DNA of 64,000 nucleotides from Sphingomonas folli (GTDB taxonomy: Bacteria > Pseudomonadota > Alphaproteobacteria > Sphingomonadales > Sphingomonadaceae), in assembly GCF_019429525.1 (NCBI RefSeq), contig NZ_JAHXZL010000001.1, positions 310,001 to 374,000 of the forward strand. Reading direction: 5' to 3'. Made by a program: the position numbers and the translations under genes. The stretch's first letter is position 1, and each line of letters begins with the position of its first letter. Below, one piece after another: positions 7,678 to 17,364 of this stretch. Under the pieces are notes generated by a model, which worked only from the letters and a program-made list of their open reading frames with translations, had not been told where the DNA came from and made no database searches.

Positions 7678-9332
7678 GCGCGGTTCGCCGCGGAGAGGAC
7701 GGCGCGGACGCTGGCGGTGGCGATGTCGCTGTCGATGCCGACGCCCCAGACGGTGTGGCCGTCAGGAGTGCGGCACTCGAGATAGGCCGCGGCCTGCGCG
7801 CCGGCGCCGTGGCCGATCGCGTGCTCGGCATAGTCGATCACGTCGAGTGTGGGCCCGGTGCTGTCCGCCAATGCGGCGATCACGCCCGAGATCAGGCCGT
7901 TGCCACGGCCGGACAGTGAGCGCTCCTCGCCGTCGATGGCGACGCGGCCGACGAAGACACGCTCGCCCGCGGCGCCGCTCTCGTCATAGTCGCGCAGCAC
8001 GAAACGGTCGCGCGCGCCGGGCAGATAGGCCTGCTCGAACGCGCCCCAGATGTCGGCGGCGTTGAGCTCGCGGCTGGTCGCGTCCGCCAGCGCCTGGACG
8101 TGGCGGCTGAAGTCGCCCTGCAGCCGCTTGGGCAGCCGCAGTCCCTTGTCCTGCTCGATCACCCAGGCGACCCCTCCCTTGCCCGACTGCGAGTTGACGC
8201 GGATCACCGCCTCGTAGCTGCGCCCGAGGTCGGCCGGATCGATCGGCAAATAGGGCACTTCCCACAGCCCGTCGTTGCGCTGCGCCTGCGCGGCGAAGCC
8301 CTTCCTGATCGCGTCCTGGTGCGAGCCCGAGAAAGCGGTGAAGACCAGGTCGCCGGCATAGGGCGTGCGCGGATGGACCGGGATGTTGGTGGCATATTCC
8401 ACCGTCTTCACGATCGCGTCGATGTCGGAAAGGTCGAGCTGCGGATCGACCCCCTGGGTGTACATGTTGAGCGCCACCGTCACGAGGTCGCAATTGCCGG
8501 TGCGCTCGCCGTTGCCGAGCAGGCAGCCCTCGACGCGGTCGGCGCCCGCCATGATGCCCAGTTCCGCCGCGGCGACGCCCGTGCCGCGGTCATTGTGGGT
8601 GTGGAGCGAGATGACGGCGGCGTCGCGTCGCCGCAGGTGGCGCGCGAAATACTCGATCTGGTCGGCGTAGACGTTGGGGGTCGCGCACTCGACCGTGGCG
8701 GGCAGGTTGAAGATGATCGGCGCCTCGGGGGTGGGCGCCAACACCTCGGCCACCGCCTCGCAGACCTCGAGCGAGAAATCGAGCTCGGCGGTGGAGAAGG
8801 TCTCGGGCGAATATTCGAACTGCCAGCGCGTGTGCGGGCGCTTGGCGGCCTCGTCGCGGAGCACCTTGGCGCCCTCGACCGCGATCCGCTTCACCTCGTC
8901 GCGCGACATGCCGAAGACGATCTTGCGCCACGCCGGGCTGACCGCGTTGTAGAGGTGGACGATCGCGCTGTGCGCGCCCTCCAGGCTGGCGAAGCTGCGC
9001 TCGATCAGGTCGCGGCGCGCCTGGGTGAGCACCTGGACCTGCACGTCCTCGGGCACGCGCTCGTCGCGGATCAGCCCCGAGATGAAGTCGAACTCGGTCG
9101 CGCCGGCCGAGGGAAAGCCGACCTCGATCTCCTTGAGCCCGACCTTCACGAGCAGGTCGAAGAAGCGCGTCTTCTTCTCGGCGTCCATCGGGTCGATCAG
9201 CGCCTGGTTGCCGTCGCGCAGGTCGGTCGAGAGCCAGCGCGGGGCGCGCGTGATCGTCGCGGAAGGCCAGCGCCGGTCGGGCAGGTCGACGGGAGGGAAG
9301 GGGCGGTATTTGGTCGCGGGGTCGCGCAGCAT
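7674..9332 (-). CDS. leuA: 2-isopropylmalate synthase
   Basis: 552 residues. It condenses acetyl-CoA with 2-oxoisovalerate, the first committed step of leucine biosynthesis. The TIM-barrel signature [12 protein letters not shown] is near residue 35 and the metal-binding histidines lie in [27 protein letters not shown] completes the active site. The C-terminal part (about 420-552) is the regulatory LeuA allosteric domain that senses leucine. Length and the N-terminal [13 protein letters not shown] match the longer LeuA type 2. It is preceded by a leader with a leucine-rich peptide and hairpins, and followed by an overlapping HAD hydrolase. Confidence 0.96.
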   Translation of the reverse strand: MLRDPATKYRPFPPVDLPDRRWPSATITRAPRWLSTDLRDGNQALIDPMDAEKKTRFFDLLVKVGLKEIEVGFPSAGATEFDFISGLIRDERVPEDVQVQVLTQARRDLIERSFASLEGAHSAIVHLYNAVSPAWRKIVFGMSRDEVKRIAVEGAKVLRDEAAKRPHTRWQFEYSPETFSTAELDFSLEVCEAVAEVLAPTPEAPIIFNLPATVECATPNVYADQIEYFARHLRRRDAAVISLHTHNDRGTGVAAAELGIMAGADRVEGCLLGNGERTGNCDLVTVALNMYTQGVDPQLDLSDIDAIVKTVEYATNIPVHPRTPYAGDLVFTAFSGSHQDAIRKGFAAQAQRNDGLWEVPYLPIDPADLGRSYEAVIRVNSQSGKGGVAWVIEQDKGLRLPKRLQGDFSRHVQALADATSRELNAADIWGAFEQAYLPGARDRFVLRDYDESGAAGERVFVGRVAIDGEERSLSGRGNGLISGVIAALADSTGPTLDVIDYAEHAIGHGAGAQAAAYLECRTPDGHTVWGVGIDSDIATASVRAVLSAANRA

Positions 9333-9374
9333 GGCGGTGGCTCTCTCGACAGGAGCGGTAGGGATATCGTCCAG

Positions 9375-9427
9375 CCCTTAGGCGCGGCGCGACAAGCGCG
9401 CGAGCGGTGACGCGCCTAAGGGCGCGT
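9375..9427 (-). promoter_or_regulatory. leuA attenuator with alternative hairpins
   Basis: Two mutually exclusive stems are visible on the minus-strand RNA. ACGCGCC-CTTA-GGCGCGT (9427 to 9410) forms a tight hairpin right after the last leucine codon. Its downstream arm also belongs to CCCTTAGGCGCG (9422-9411), which pairs perfectly over 12 bases with CGCGCCTAAGGG (9386-9375). A ribosome stalled at the leucine codons would cover the first arm and favour the long stem. No U-tract is present, so control could be by RNA folding around the leuA start rather than classic termination. Confidence 0.6.
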
Positions 9428-9460
9428 AAGTCGAAGCAGCAGGGCGAGGCCGCGGATCAT
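9416..9460 (-). CDS. leuA leader peptide (14 residues, 5 leucines)
   Basis: The ORF reads MIRGLALLLRLTRP then TAG. Five of 14 codons are leucine (CTC, CTG, CTG, CTT, CTT), clustered at residues 5-11 just before an RNA hairpin, as in attenuator peptides of branched-chain operons. It starts 128 bases upstream of leuA on the same strand, and its stop lies inside the first hairpin. Translation speed through the leucine codons would report leucyl-tRNA supply. Confidence 0.75.
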   Translation of the reverse strand: MIRGLALLLRLTRP

Positions 9461-9576
9461 CGGGCGCCTGAGTAGCGCGCGTCGCCGGGATTTGTCCAGC
9501 GCGGCGATGGTGGGCGAGATGTTGAGCGAAAAGAAACCTTTGTCGGCGAAATAGAGGGTGGATGAAGGAGTTCACC

Positions 9577-9966
9577 ATGTTGCAGCTGGTCTATATCAGC
9601 ACCGCGGTCGGCAGCATCGCCACCGCGTCGATCCTCGCGGAGTCGCGCGCCAACAACACGCGCGACCGGATCACCGGCCTGCTGTTCAGCGACGGACGTC
9701 GCTTCCTCCAGGCGCTCGAGGGCGAGCCGGCGATGGTGGAGCGCGCCTTCGCGCGGATCGGCACCGACCCGCGCCACCGCGCGCTGGTCGTGCTGTCGCG
9801 GCGCGAGGTGGCGCAGCGCGAGTTCGGCGACTGGGCGATGGCCGAGCGCGTCCCCGGCTCGGACGGCGAGGCCTTCACGCGCCGCGTCGCCGCGCTGGTC
9901 GCCAACGCGTCGCCCGCGGTGCGCGCGACCTTCGACAGTTTCGCGCGGCTCCAGCGCGCCGCGTGA
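9577..9966 (+). CDS. Stand-alone BLUF-domain blue-light sensor
   Basis: 129 residues from the ATG at 9577, chosen because AAGGAG lies 6 bases before it; an upstream in-frame ATG at 9562 lacks a site. BLUF landmarks are LVYIS (flavin-contact Tyr), SRANNTRDRITGLL with the flavin-binding Asn, FLQALEG with the photocycle Gln, and FGDWAM with the conserved Trp. FAD-binding light sensor in the cytoplasm. There is no fused output domain, so the signal must pass to another protein. It stands alone between leuA (divergent) and a repeat element. Confidence 0.9.
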   Translation: MLQLVYISTAVGSIATASILAESRANNTRDRITGLLFSDGRRFLQALEGEPAMVERAFARIGTDPRHRALVVLSRREVAQREFGDWAMAERVPGSDGEAFTRRVAALVANASPAVRATFDSFARLQRAA

Positions 9967-9986
9967 GGGGCAGCTACGCCCCTCTC
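9965..9986 (+). terminator. Hairpin after the BLUF gene
   Basis: GAGGGGC and GCCCCTC pair across a 6-7 base loop starting at the BLUF stop codon. There is no clear T-run. Position directly after the gene suggests a transcription stop. Confidence 0.45.
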
Positions 9987-9990
9987 CTAG

Positions 9991-10086
9991 CGTCATCCTG
10001 AAGCTGTTCCAGGATCCACCGTCGCGCAGGTGCCGCGGCGTCAGAGCGAGCCGCACGGTGGACCCCGAGACGAGCTCAGGATGACG
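9991..10086. repeat. Dispersed ~96 bp inverted repeat, copy A
   Basis: The left end CGTCATCCTGAAGCTGTTCC and the right end, finishing CTCAGGATGACG, are inverted. Inner AGGATCCAC and GTGGACCCC also pair, giving a long stem with side hairpins. Four relatives lie at 12728, 13419, 17163 and 33935, always in gaps between genes. It resembles REP-type palindromic elements; no transposase is present here. Confidence 0.75.
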
Positions 10087-10125
10087 ACGCCCGATGGGGA
10101 ACGACGGCTCGAGAGAGCCCCCCGG

Positions 10126-10743
10126 TTACGCCGTGAAGGCCGCGTTGACGTTGAGCTTCACCATGTCCGACACGGCAGGCGCGGCATAGCCGAGGCCGAA
10201 GTCGCTGCGCTTGATCGTGCCTGTCCCGACGAAGCCGAAGTTGGCCTTCTTGCTCATCGGATTGTCCCCCGCGCCGACGAAGGTGACGTCGAGCGTCACC
10301 GGCTTGGTGATGCCCTTGATCGTCAGGGTGCCCGCCAGCGTCGCCTTGTTCGGCCCGCGCGGCGTGACCGCGGTCGACACGAAGCGCGCCGTCGGGTTGT
10401 TGGCGGTGTCGAAGAAGTCCTTCGACTTCAAGTGATTGGCGAACTGCGGCGAGGTGACCGAGAGCTGGTCGACCGCGAAGGTAACCTCCACCTTGGTGGC
10501 GGCGGGCTTCTTCGGGTCGATCGTGATCGAGCCGCCCGAGGCGCCGAACTGGCCCTGCAGCATCGAGAAGCCGAGATGGTTGACCTCCCACGTCACCTGC
10601 GTGTGCGCGGGATCGACCTGATAGGTGCCGGCGGCGACTCGCGCGGCGGCGGGCTGGCCCGGCTGGCCCGGCGCGGTGGCGATCTGCGCGGCGGCGGGGA
10701 CGGCGAGCGCGGCGATGGCGCCGAGCGCGAGAAGATGACGCAT
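10126..10743 (-). CDS. YceI-family periplasmic lipid-binding protein
   Basis: 205 residues. The start at 10743 is supported by CAGGAGG 7 bases upstream. The signal peptide MRHLLALGAIAALAVPAAAQ is cleaved near AAA-Q. The mature part is a YceI lipocalin-like barrel: AGTYQVDPAHTQVTWEVNH, FDTANNPTARFVS, and LTIKGITKPVTLDVTF are typical. Members bind isoprenoid or fatty amide ligands; the ligand here is unknown. It stands as a single gene between repeat copy A and a membrane protein. Confidence 0.9.
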   Translation of the reverse strand: MRHLLALGAIAALAVPAAAQIATAPGQPGQPAAARVAAGTYQVDPAHTQVTWEVNHLGFSMLQGQFGASGGSITIDPKKPAATKVEVTFAVDQLSVTSPQFANHLKSKDFFDTANNPTARFVSTAVTPRGPNKATLAGTLTIKGITKPVTLDVTFVGAGDNPMSKKANFGFVGTGTIKRSDFGLGYAAPAVSDMVKLNVNAAFTA

Positions 10744-10829
10744 GGTGGTTCCTCCTGTGGTGCGCACCTTGCACCATAGTATCGCGCGGCCGGCTAGGGG
10801 CCGCGGCGAAACGGAGGTTTTCGGCGCGC

Positions 10830-11630
10830 TCACTCGCCGCCCGACGGGTCCCCCGGCGCGCGCTCGACCGTGACGTCGAAGCGGATGCGGACCCAGGCGC
10901 CGATCAGCGGCTGGCCGCCACGGCGCGGCGGGCGCACCAGGAACTGCCACGCCGCGCGCCGCAGCCCGCGCGCGATGCCCGAGCCCGGCGACTCGCCCAG
11001 CTCGCGGCAGTCCTCGACGTGGTAGCGCGCCGCGGTGCGACAGGCGACGATGCCCCAGCCGGCCTGCCCGCGCGGCAGGAACGGCGCGGTCTCGGCGTGG
11101 GTCGGCTCGCGATACCATTCGGCGGCGTAGAGCGGCTCGCCGCCCGGGCCCGCCCCGACCGAGGGCGTGTCGTCGCCCGCGCCGGCGCTCGCGCTCTGCT
11201 GGCCGTCCATCCCGCTGCCGGGCGGCGCCGCGGTGCCCTTGATCGTGCCGATGTCGGAGGCGGCATAGTCACGGCGGTTCAGGATCATCACGCCGGGCAG
11301 CTGCAACTCGGCGAGCGGCGGCGGGGGTGTCTCGGCGGGGCGGTCGACCGGGCGCTCGCGCGCGGCGGGCGCGCTGCGCTGCCGGCCCGACTGGCGCGCG
11401 CGCTCGGTCCGCTTGGTCGCGGCGGTCTCGGCGCGCTGACCCTGCGAACTGACGTCGAAGGTACTGAGCGGGCGGTGGTCGCCGAAGTCGCCGCGGACCA
11501 CGCCGCCCATGCGCAGCAACGCGTAGAGCAGCAGCGCGGCGATGCCGAGCGCGAGCGCCCAGGAGAGCGCGCGGCTGCCGGTATCGGCGCGCGTGCGGTA
11601 CGACGAGTCTCGGTACGTCGCCGTCCGCAT
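10830..11630 (-). CDS. Membrane-anchored protein of unknown function, TonB-like layout
   Basis: 266 residues. A short basic cytoplasmic head is followed by one membrane segment at about 24-45 (ALSWALALGIAALLLYALLR), then a long Pro/Ala/Arg-rich linker and a folded C-terminal part (about 160-266). The latter has two cysteines (VACRTAARYHVEDCREL) spaced as if for a periplasmic disulfide, and ends in a strand-rich stretch (GAWVRIRFDVTVERAP). The plan of anchor, proline-rich spacer and small C-terminal domain recalls TonB-type energy transducers, and similar proteins are common in sphingomonads. That is inference; no functional motif is certain. Confidence 0.6.
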   Translation of the reverse strand: MRTATYRDSSYRTRADTGSRALSWALALGIAALLLYALLRMGGVVRGDFGDHRPLSTFDVSSQGQRAETAATKRTERARQSGRQRSAPAARERPVDRPAETPPPPLAELQLPGVMILNRRDYAASDIGTIKGTAAPPGSGMDGQQSASAGAGDDTPSVGAGPGGEPLYAAEWYREPTHAETAPFLPRGQAGWGIVACRTAARYHVEDCRELGESPGSGIARGLRRAAWQFLVRPPRRGGQPLIGAWVRIRFDVTVERAPGDPSGGE

Positions 11631-11646
11631 CGCGCGCGCCTACAGG

Positions 11647-11681
11647 AGCGCGCGCGCGGCTTCAATCCGCCGCGCGCGCGG
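11647..11681 (-). terminator. GC-rich hairpin after ilvC
   Basis: CCGCGCGCGCGG and GCGCGCGCGC arms pair across a loop of about 10 bases directly downstream of the ilvC stop on the minus strand. No T-run follows. It is likely the end of the ilv transcript by position. Confidence 0.5.
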
Positions 11682-11687
11682 TGAGCG

Positions 11688-12823
<1,136 letters not shown>

Positions 12824-12832
<9 letters not shown>

Positions 12833-13339
12833 CTCGGCGCCGCGCGCGATCGCGACGATGCCGGTGCGCGCCACCTCGACCAGGCCGACCTCGCCCATCA
12901 GCTCGACGAACTTGTCGATCTTCTCGATCGTGCCGGTCACCTCGAACACGAAGGAGGCGATGGTCGCGTCGACGACGCGGGCGCGGTACACCTCGGCGAG
13001 GCGCAGCGCCTCGATGCGATGGTCCCCGCTGCCCGCCACCTTCACCAGCGCGAGCTCGCGCTCGACGTGTGCGCCGCGCGCGGTGAGGTCGGTCACCTTG
13101 TGGACCGGCACCAGCCGCTCGAGCTGCGCGACGATCTGCTCGAGCGTCGCCGGGCTGGCAGAGGTGACGATGGTGATCCGGCTCACCGCCTTGTCCAGCG
13201 TGATCTCGCTGACGGTGAGGCTCTCGATGTTGTAGCCGCGCGCGGTGAACAGGCCGGCGATCCGTGCCAGGATGCCGGGCTCGTTGTCGACGATCACCGC
13301 CAGCGTGTGCCGCTCGGCCTTCTCTTCTCGTATCTGCAT
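12824..13339 (-). CDS. ilvN: Acetolactate synthase small (regulatory) subunit
   Basis: 171 residues from the ATG at 13339. It has two ACT-type halves: an N-terminal ACT domain (TLAVIVDNEPGILARIAGLFTARGYNIESL split over residues 11-41) and a C-terminal half (about 80-160) that completes the valine-binding regulatory unit. It activates the catalytic subunit and mediates valine feedback. It lies between ilvI upstream and ilvC downstream, each gap holding a copy of the dispersed repeat. Confidence 0.95.
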
Positions 13340-13418
13340 GTCGTTCTCACTTCCGTCCCGGCGAGGGAGGGGGTCAGTCCAGGTGATAGGGTCGAGGCAA
13401 GTAGAGACAAAGCCGTAT

Positions 13419-13515
13419 CCGTCATCCCAGACTTGTTCCGGGGTCCACTTGCCGCGCACACCGAGAGCGTTGCTCTTTCGGAAGAGTGGATCCCGGAACA
13501 AGTCCGGGATGACGG
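13419..13515. repeat. Dispersed inverted repeat, copy C
   Basis: The outer arms CCGTCATCCCAGACTTGTTCC and GGAACAAGTCCGGGATGACGG pair almost perfectly over 20 bases, the cleanest copy in the window. Inner GGGTCCACTT and AGTGGATCC extend the stem. It sits between ilvI and ilvN. Confidence 0.8.
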
Positions 13516-13551
13516 AAGGGGCGGGGCGTGCTCGGCCGAGACGCCGAGGTT

Positions 13552-15300
13552 TTACACCAGCGCCTTGGCCTCGTCGTCCATCGTCCCCGAGACCTCGTTG
13601 GCCTGGAGGATCATGTCGGTGTGCGCCGCGCCCGACGGGATCATCGGGAAGCAGTTGGCGAGCTTGGCGACCATGCAGTCGACCATCACCGGCCCGTCGT
13701 GCGCGAGCATGTCGGCGATGCCCTGCTCGAGCTGGTCGGGATGCTCGATCCGGATGCCCTTCCAGCCATAGGCCTCGGCCAGCTTGACGAAATCGGGAAG
13801 CGAGTCGGAGTAACTCTCCGAGTAGCGGCTCTCATAGGTGAGCTCCTGCCACTGGCGCACCATGCCCATATATTCGTTGTTGAGGATGAAGACCTTCACC
13901 GGCAGCCGGTATTGCGTGGCGGTGGCGAGCTCCTGGATGTTCATCTGGATCGAGGCCTCGCCCGCGATGTCGATCACCAGCGCGTCGGGATCGCCGAGCT
14001 GCGCGCCGATCGCCGCGGGCAGGCCGTAGCCCATCGTGCCGAGCCCGCCCGAGGTCAGCCATTTGTTGGGTGACTCAAAGCCGAAATGCTGCGCGGCCCA
14101 CATCTGGTGCTGGCCGACCTCGGTGGTGATGATCGGCGCGCGCGCGTGCGTCGCCTCCCACAGCGCTCGGATCGCGCGCTGGGGCATGATCTCGGTGCGG
14201 CTCTCGGGGAAGCTGAGCGACTTCCTCGCGCGCCATTCCTCGAGGCGGCCCCACCATGCGGCGAGGTCCGGGCGCGGGTGCTCGCGCTCGCGCCACACGC
14301 GCACCATGTCGGCGAGCGCGTGGCCCGCGTCGGCCACGATCGCGAGGTCGATCCGCACCGTCTTGTTGATGCTGGACCGGTCGATGTCGATGTGGACCTT
14401 GCGGCTGTTGGGCGAGAAGGCGTCGAGCCGGCCGGTGACCCGGTCGTCGAAGCGCGCGCCGACGTTCACCACCAGGTCGGCCTGGTTCATCGCCATATTG
14501 GCCTCGTAGGTGCCGTGCATGCCGAGCATGCCGAGCCACTGCGGGCCGGTCGCGGGATAGGCGCCGAGCCCCATCAGCGTCGAGGTCACCGGCGCGCCGG
14601 TGAGATGCGCCAGCTCGACCAGCAGCTCGGACGCGCGCGGGCCGGCGTTGATCACCCCGCCGCCGGTGTAGAGTACCGGGCGCTCGGCCGCGGCGAGCAT
14701 GTCGACCACCTCCTCGATCAGCGCCGGGTCGGCGGCGAGCGCGGGGCGGTAGGTCTTGTGCTGGATCGGGCCGGGCGCGCTGTACGCCGCGGTGGCGACC
14801 TGGACGTTCTTGGGGATGTCGACCACGACCGGGCCGGGGCGGCCCGAGGTGGCGATATGGAAGGCCTCGTGGATCACCGCGCCAAGCCGCGCCGGGTCCT
14901 TCACCAGGTAATTGTGCTTGGTGCAGTGGCGCGTGATGCCGACCGTGTCGGCCTCCTGGAAGGCGTCGCTGCCGATCAGGTTGGTCGGCACCTGGCCGGT
15001 GATCACCACCATGGGGATCGAGTCGAGCAAGGCGTCGGTGATGCCGGTCACCGCGTTGGTCGCACCCGGGCCCGAGGTGACGAGCACGACGCCGGGCCGG
15101 CCGGTGGAGCGCGCGTACCCCTCGGCGGCGTGCGTCGCCGCCTGCTCGTGGCGGACGAGGATGTGCTTGATCCGCCCCGAGCGGAACAAAGCGTCGTAGA
15201 TCGGCAGGACGGCGCCGCCCGGATAGCCGAACACGACCTCCACGCCGAGATCGCACAGCGCCTCGACCAGGATGTCGGCTCCGCTCTTCTCGGTGGTCAC
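13552..15300 (-). CDS. ilvI: Acetolactate synthase large (catalytic) subunit
   Basis: 582 residues from a GTG at 15300 preceded by GAGGAG; the open frame extends further upstream without a better site. Thiamine-diphosphate enzyme making 2-acetolactate or 2-aceto-2-hydroxybutyrate. The catalytic Glu lies in RHEQAATHAAEGYARSTG, and the ThDP-binding region runs from DIAGEASIQMN to LNNEYMGMVRQW. This alphaproteobacterial IAGEASIQMN form replaces the commoner GDGSFQMN. First gene of the ilvI-ilvN-ilvC set, 54 bases after miaA, so it may be cotranscribed with it. No ILV-rich leader peptide was found in that gap. Confidence 0.96.
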   Translation of the reverse strand: MTTEKSGADILVEALCDLGVEVVFGYPGGAVLPIYDALFRSGRIKHILVRHEQAATHAAEGYARSTGRPGVVLVTSGPGATNAVTGITDALLDSIPMVVITGQVPTNLIGSDAFQEADTVGITRHCTKHNYLVKDPARLGAVIHEAFHIATSGRPGPVVVDIPKNVQVATAAYSAPGPIQHKTYRPALAADPALIEEVVDMLAAAERPVLYTGGGVINAGPRASELLVELAHLTGAPVTSTLMGLGAYPATGPQWLGMLGMHGTYEANMAMNQADLVVNVGARFDDRVTGRLDAFSPNSRKVHIDIDRSSINKTVRIDLAIVADAGHALADMVRVWREREHPRPDLAAWWGRLEEWRARKSLSFPESRTEIMPQRAIRALWEATHARAPIITTEVGQHQMWAAQHFGFESPNKWLTSGGLGTMGYGLPAAIGAQLGDPDALVIDIAGEASIQMNIQELATATQYRLPVKVFILNNEYMGMVRQWQELTYESRYSESYSDSLPDFVKLAEAYGWKGIRIEHPDQLEQGIADMLAHDGPVMVDCMVAKLANCFPMIPSGAAHTDMILQANEVSGTMDDEAKALV

Positions 15301-15353
15301 GTCAGGTCTCCTCGCTTGAAGTCGGGGCGCGCTACGGCATCGAAAGTTGCCCG

Positions 15354-16280
15354 TCAACACGCTTTCGAGAAATAAAATTCCAATGTGGCGGTTTCGCTTC
15401 GTGACCAACCGGAGGGTGGCTGGTGCCGGAACCAGGTATATTGACGCTTGGCATAGCGCCTGGTGGCGAGCCGCGCGCGGGCGAGCGCCTTGTCGCGGGT
15501 GATCGTGCCGGCGAGATGGGCCGCGATCTCGGGCACGCCGATGGCGCGGCGGACCGGCGCGTCATCGGGCACGTCGGCGCGCGCGAGGAGGGCGGCGACC
15601 TCGTCGATCGCGCCCGACGCGAACATCGCCTCCAGCCGCGCGTCGCAGCGCGCGACCAATCGCTCGCGCTCGGGCAGCAGGACCAGCGCGCTGAGGTCGA
15701 TCGCCGCGCCGATTCCGCCGGTCCGTTCGCGCTGCCAGTCGGCGAGCGGGCGGCCGGTCGAGCGCACCACCTCGAGCGCGCGCGCCACCCGCGCGGTGTC
15801 GCCGGGCGCGAGCCGGGCGGCGGCGGGCGCGTCCTCGCGCGTGAGCGCGGCATGCGCCTCTGCCACCGCCAGCGCGCGCACCGCGGCGCGGACCGCCGGG
15901 TCGATCTCGGGCACGGGCGCGATGCCGTCGAGCAGGGTGCGCAGGTAGAGGCCGGTCCCGCCGACCAGCACCGGCAGCAGGCCTTCTTGCTGCGCCTCGG
16001 TGATCGCAGCGCGCGCGTCGGCGGCCCAGCGCGCCGCGGAACAGGCCTCCGCCCCGTCGACATAGCCGAACAGCCGGTGCGGCACGCGCGCCTCGTCCGC
16101 CTCGGACGGACGGGCCGAGAGCAGCCGTAGGTCGCGATAGACCTGGCTCGCGTCGGCGTTGATCACGACACCGCCGGCCCGCTCCGCCAGCTCGATCGCC
16201 AGCGCGCTCTTGCCGCTCGCGGTCGGCCCTGCGATGAGCGCGACCCGCGGTCTCGGGCAAGTCTCAGGGGAAGAACCCAT
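15354..16280 (-). CDS. miaA: tRNA dimethylallyltransferase
   Basis: 308 residues. It adds dimethylallyl to A37 of tRNAs that read UNN codons. The P-loop is [12 protein letters not shown] near residue 17, the conserved [12 protein letters not shown] near 40, and [13 protein letters not shown] near 98. The tail [10 protein letters not shown] is also diagnostic. The ATG at 16280 shares the CATG tetranucleotide with the start of serB on the other strand; no clear ribosome-binding site precedes it, and a GTG two codons upstream is an alternative. Confidence 0.93.
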   Translation of the reverse strand: MGSSPETCPRPRVALIAGPTASGKSALAIELAERAGGVVINADASQVYRDLRLLSARPSEADEARVPHRLFGYVDGAEACSAARWAADARAAITEAQQEGLLPVLVGGTGLYLRTLLDGIAPVPEIDPAVRAAVRALAVAEAHAALTREDAPAAARLAPGDTARVARALEVVRSTGRPLADWQRERTGGIGAAIDLSALVLLPERERLVARCDARLEAMFASGAIDEVAALLARADVPDDAPVRRAIGVPEIAAHLAGTITRDKALARARLATRRYAKRQYTWFRHQPPSGWSRSETATLEFYFSKAC

Positions 16281-17157
16281 GTTCACGGCGACGCTGATAG
16301 CAGCCGGGCGGCTGACGCCCAATATCGTCGCCGCGGCGCAGGAGCGGCTCGCCGCGGCGGGCTGCGTGCCGACGACGCTCGGCTGGATCGACGAGGGCGA
16401 CGCGGCCGACCTCCATTTCGAGATCGCCCCCGCGGACGCGCGCGCCGCGCTGGAGGGGGCGTTCGAGGCGGTCGACGTCGTCGTCCAGCCGCGCGAGACC
16501 CGGCGCAAGATGCTGCTGGTGGCGGACATGGACTCGACCATGATCACGGTCGAGTGCATCGACGAGCTGGCCGATTATGCCGGGCTCAAGCCGCAGATCG
16601 CCGCGATCACCGAGCGTGCGATGCGCGGCGAGCTCGACTTCGAGGCGGCGCTCGACGCGCGCGTCGGGCTGCTCGAGGGGCTGAGCGGCGGGGTGATCCA
16701 GGCGTGCCTGGAGGAGCGCGTGCGGCTGATGCCGGGCGCGACGTCGCTGGTGCGGACGATGCGCGGCTGGGGCGCGACCGCGATCCTCGTCTCGGGCGGC
16801 TTCACGCGCTTCGCCGAGCCGGTGGCGAACGCGATCGGCTTCGACCGCGCGATCGCCAACGTGCTCGAGCTGGAGGACGGCGCACTGACCGGGACGGTGG
16901 CGCGGCCGATCGTGGGCGCGGCGACCAAGCGGACGACGCTGCTGGAGGCGCGGGCCGCGCTCGGGCTGGCGGACGCGGCGACGCTGGCGGTGGGCGACGG
17001 CGCCAACGACCTGGCGATGATCGAGGTGGCGGGGCTCGGCGTCGCATATCGTGCGAAGCCGATCGTGGCGGCGGCCGCGGCGGCGCGGGTCGAGCACGGC
17101 GACCTCACGGCGCTGCTCTGGGCACAGGGCGTGCCGCGGGCGGAGTGGGTGGCGTAG
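16279..17157 (+). CDS. serB: Phosphoserine phosphatase
   Basis: 292 residues from the ATG at 16279, preceded by GGGGAAG. It removes phosphate from L-phosphoserine, the last step of serine synthesis. HAD motif I is VADMDSTMI near residue 80, motif [11 protein letters not shown], and motif [13 protein letters not shown]. Residues 1-75 are the N-terminal extension typical of SerB. The start codon overlaps that of miaA on the opposite strand, so each gene's leader lies within the other's coding sequence. Confidence 0.94.
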   Translation: MFTATLIAAGRLTPNIVAAAQERLAAAGCVPTTLGWIDEGDAADLHFEIAPADARAALEGAFEAVDVVVQPRETRRKMLLVADMDSTMITVECIDELADYAGLKPQIAAITERAMRGELDFEAALDARVGLLEGLSGGVIQACLEERVRLMPGATSLVRTMRGWGATAILVSGGFTRFAEPVANAIGFDRAIANVLELEDGALTGTVARPIVGAATKRTTLLEARAALGLADAATLAVGDGANDLAMIEVAGLGVAYRAKPIVAAAAAARVEHGDLTALLWAQGVPRAEWVA

Positions 17158-17162
17158 GAAGC

Positions 17163-17258
17163 TGTCATCCTGGCGTTGAGCCGGGATCTATCGAGCTGCG
17201 CACACCGACGCCGTCGGTCCCGCGGAGCCATGGATCCCGGTCAAGGGCGCAATGACGG
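17163..17258. repeat. Dispersed inverted repeat, copy D
   Basis: Begins CTGTCATCCTGGCGTTGAG and ends GGCGCAATGACGGG. Inner arms CCGGGATCTAT and ATGGATCCCGG pair well, the outer arms less so. It lies just after serB. A separate perfect hairpin follows at 17284. Confidence 0.65.
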
Positions 17259-17283
17259 GGATCGCCGAGCCTTAACCGTCACC

Positions 17284-17307
17284 GTGCTCCTACGAACGTA
17301 GGAGCAC
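17284..17307. terminator. Perfect 11-bp hairpin between convergent genes
   Basis: GTGCTCCTACG-AA-CGTAGGAGCAC is a perfect inverted repeat. It lies between the 3' ends of serB and the CgeB-family operon and could stop both transcripts. A hairpin with a related start (CCGTGCTCC) occurs at 24674-24704. Confidence 0.5.
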
Positions 17308-17364
17308 CCCGCTGGTTCACACCAGATGGATCAGCCCCCCCTGCGTGCGCGGGAGCGCGCCAGA

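Noticed and set aside
8100..9410. Plus-strand 436-residue ORF opposite leuA
   Set aside because: Antisense shadow; no family features, and leuA is unambiguous.
15301..15353. Leader peptide upstream of ilvI
   Set aside because: No short ORF rich in Ile, Val or Leu and no paired hairpins in this gap.
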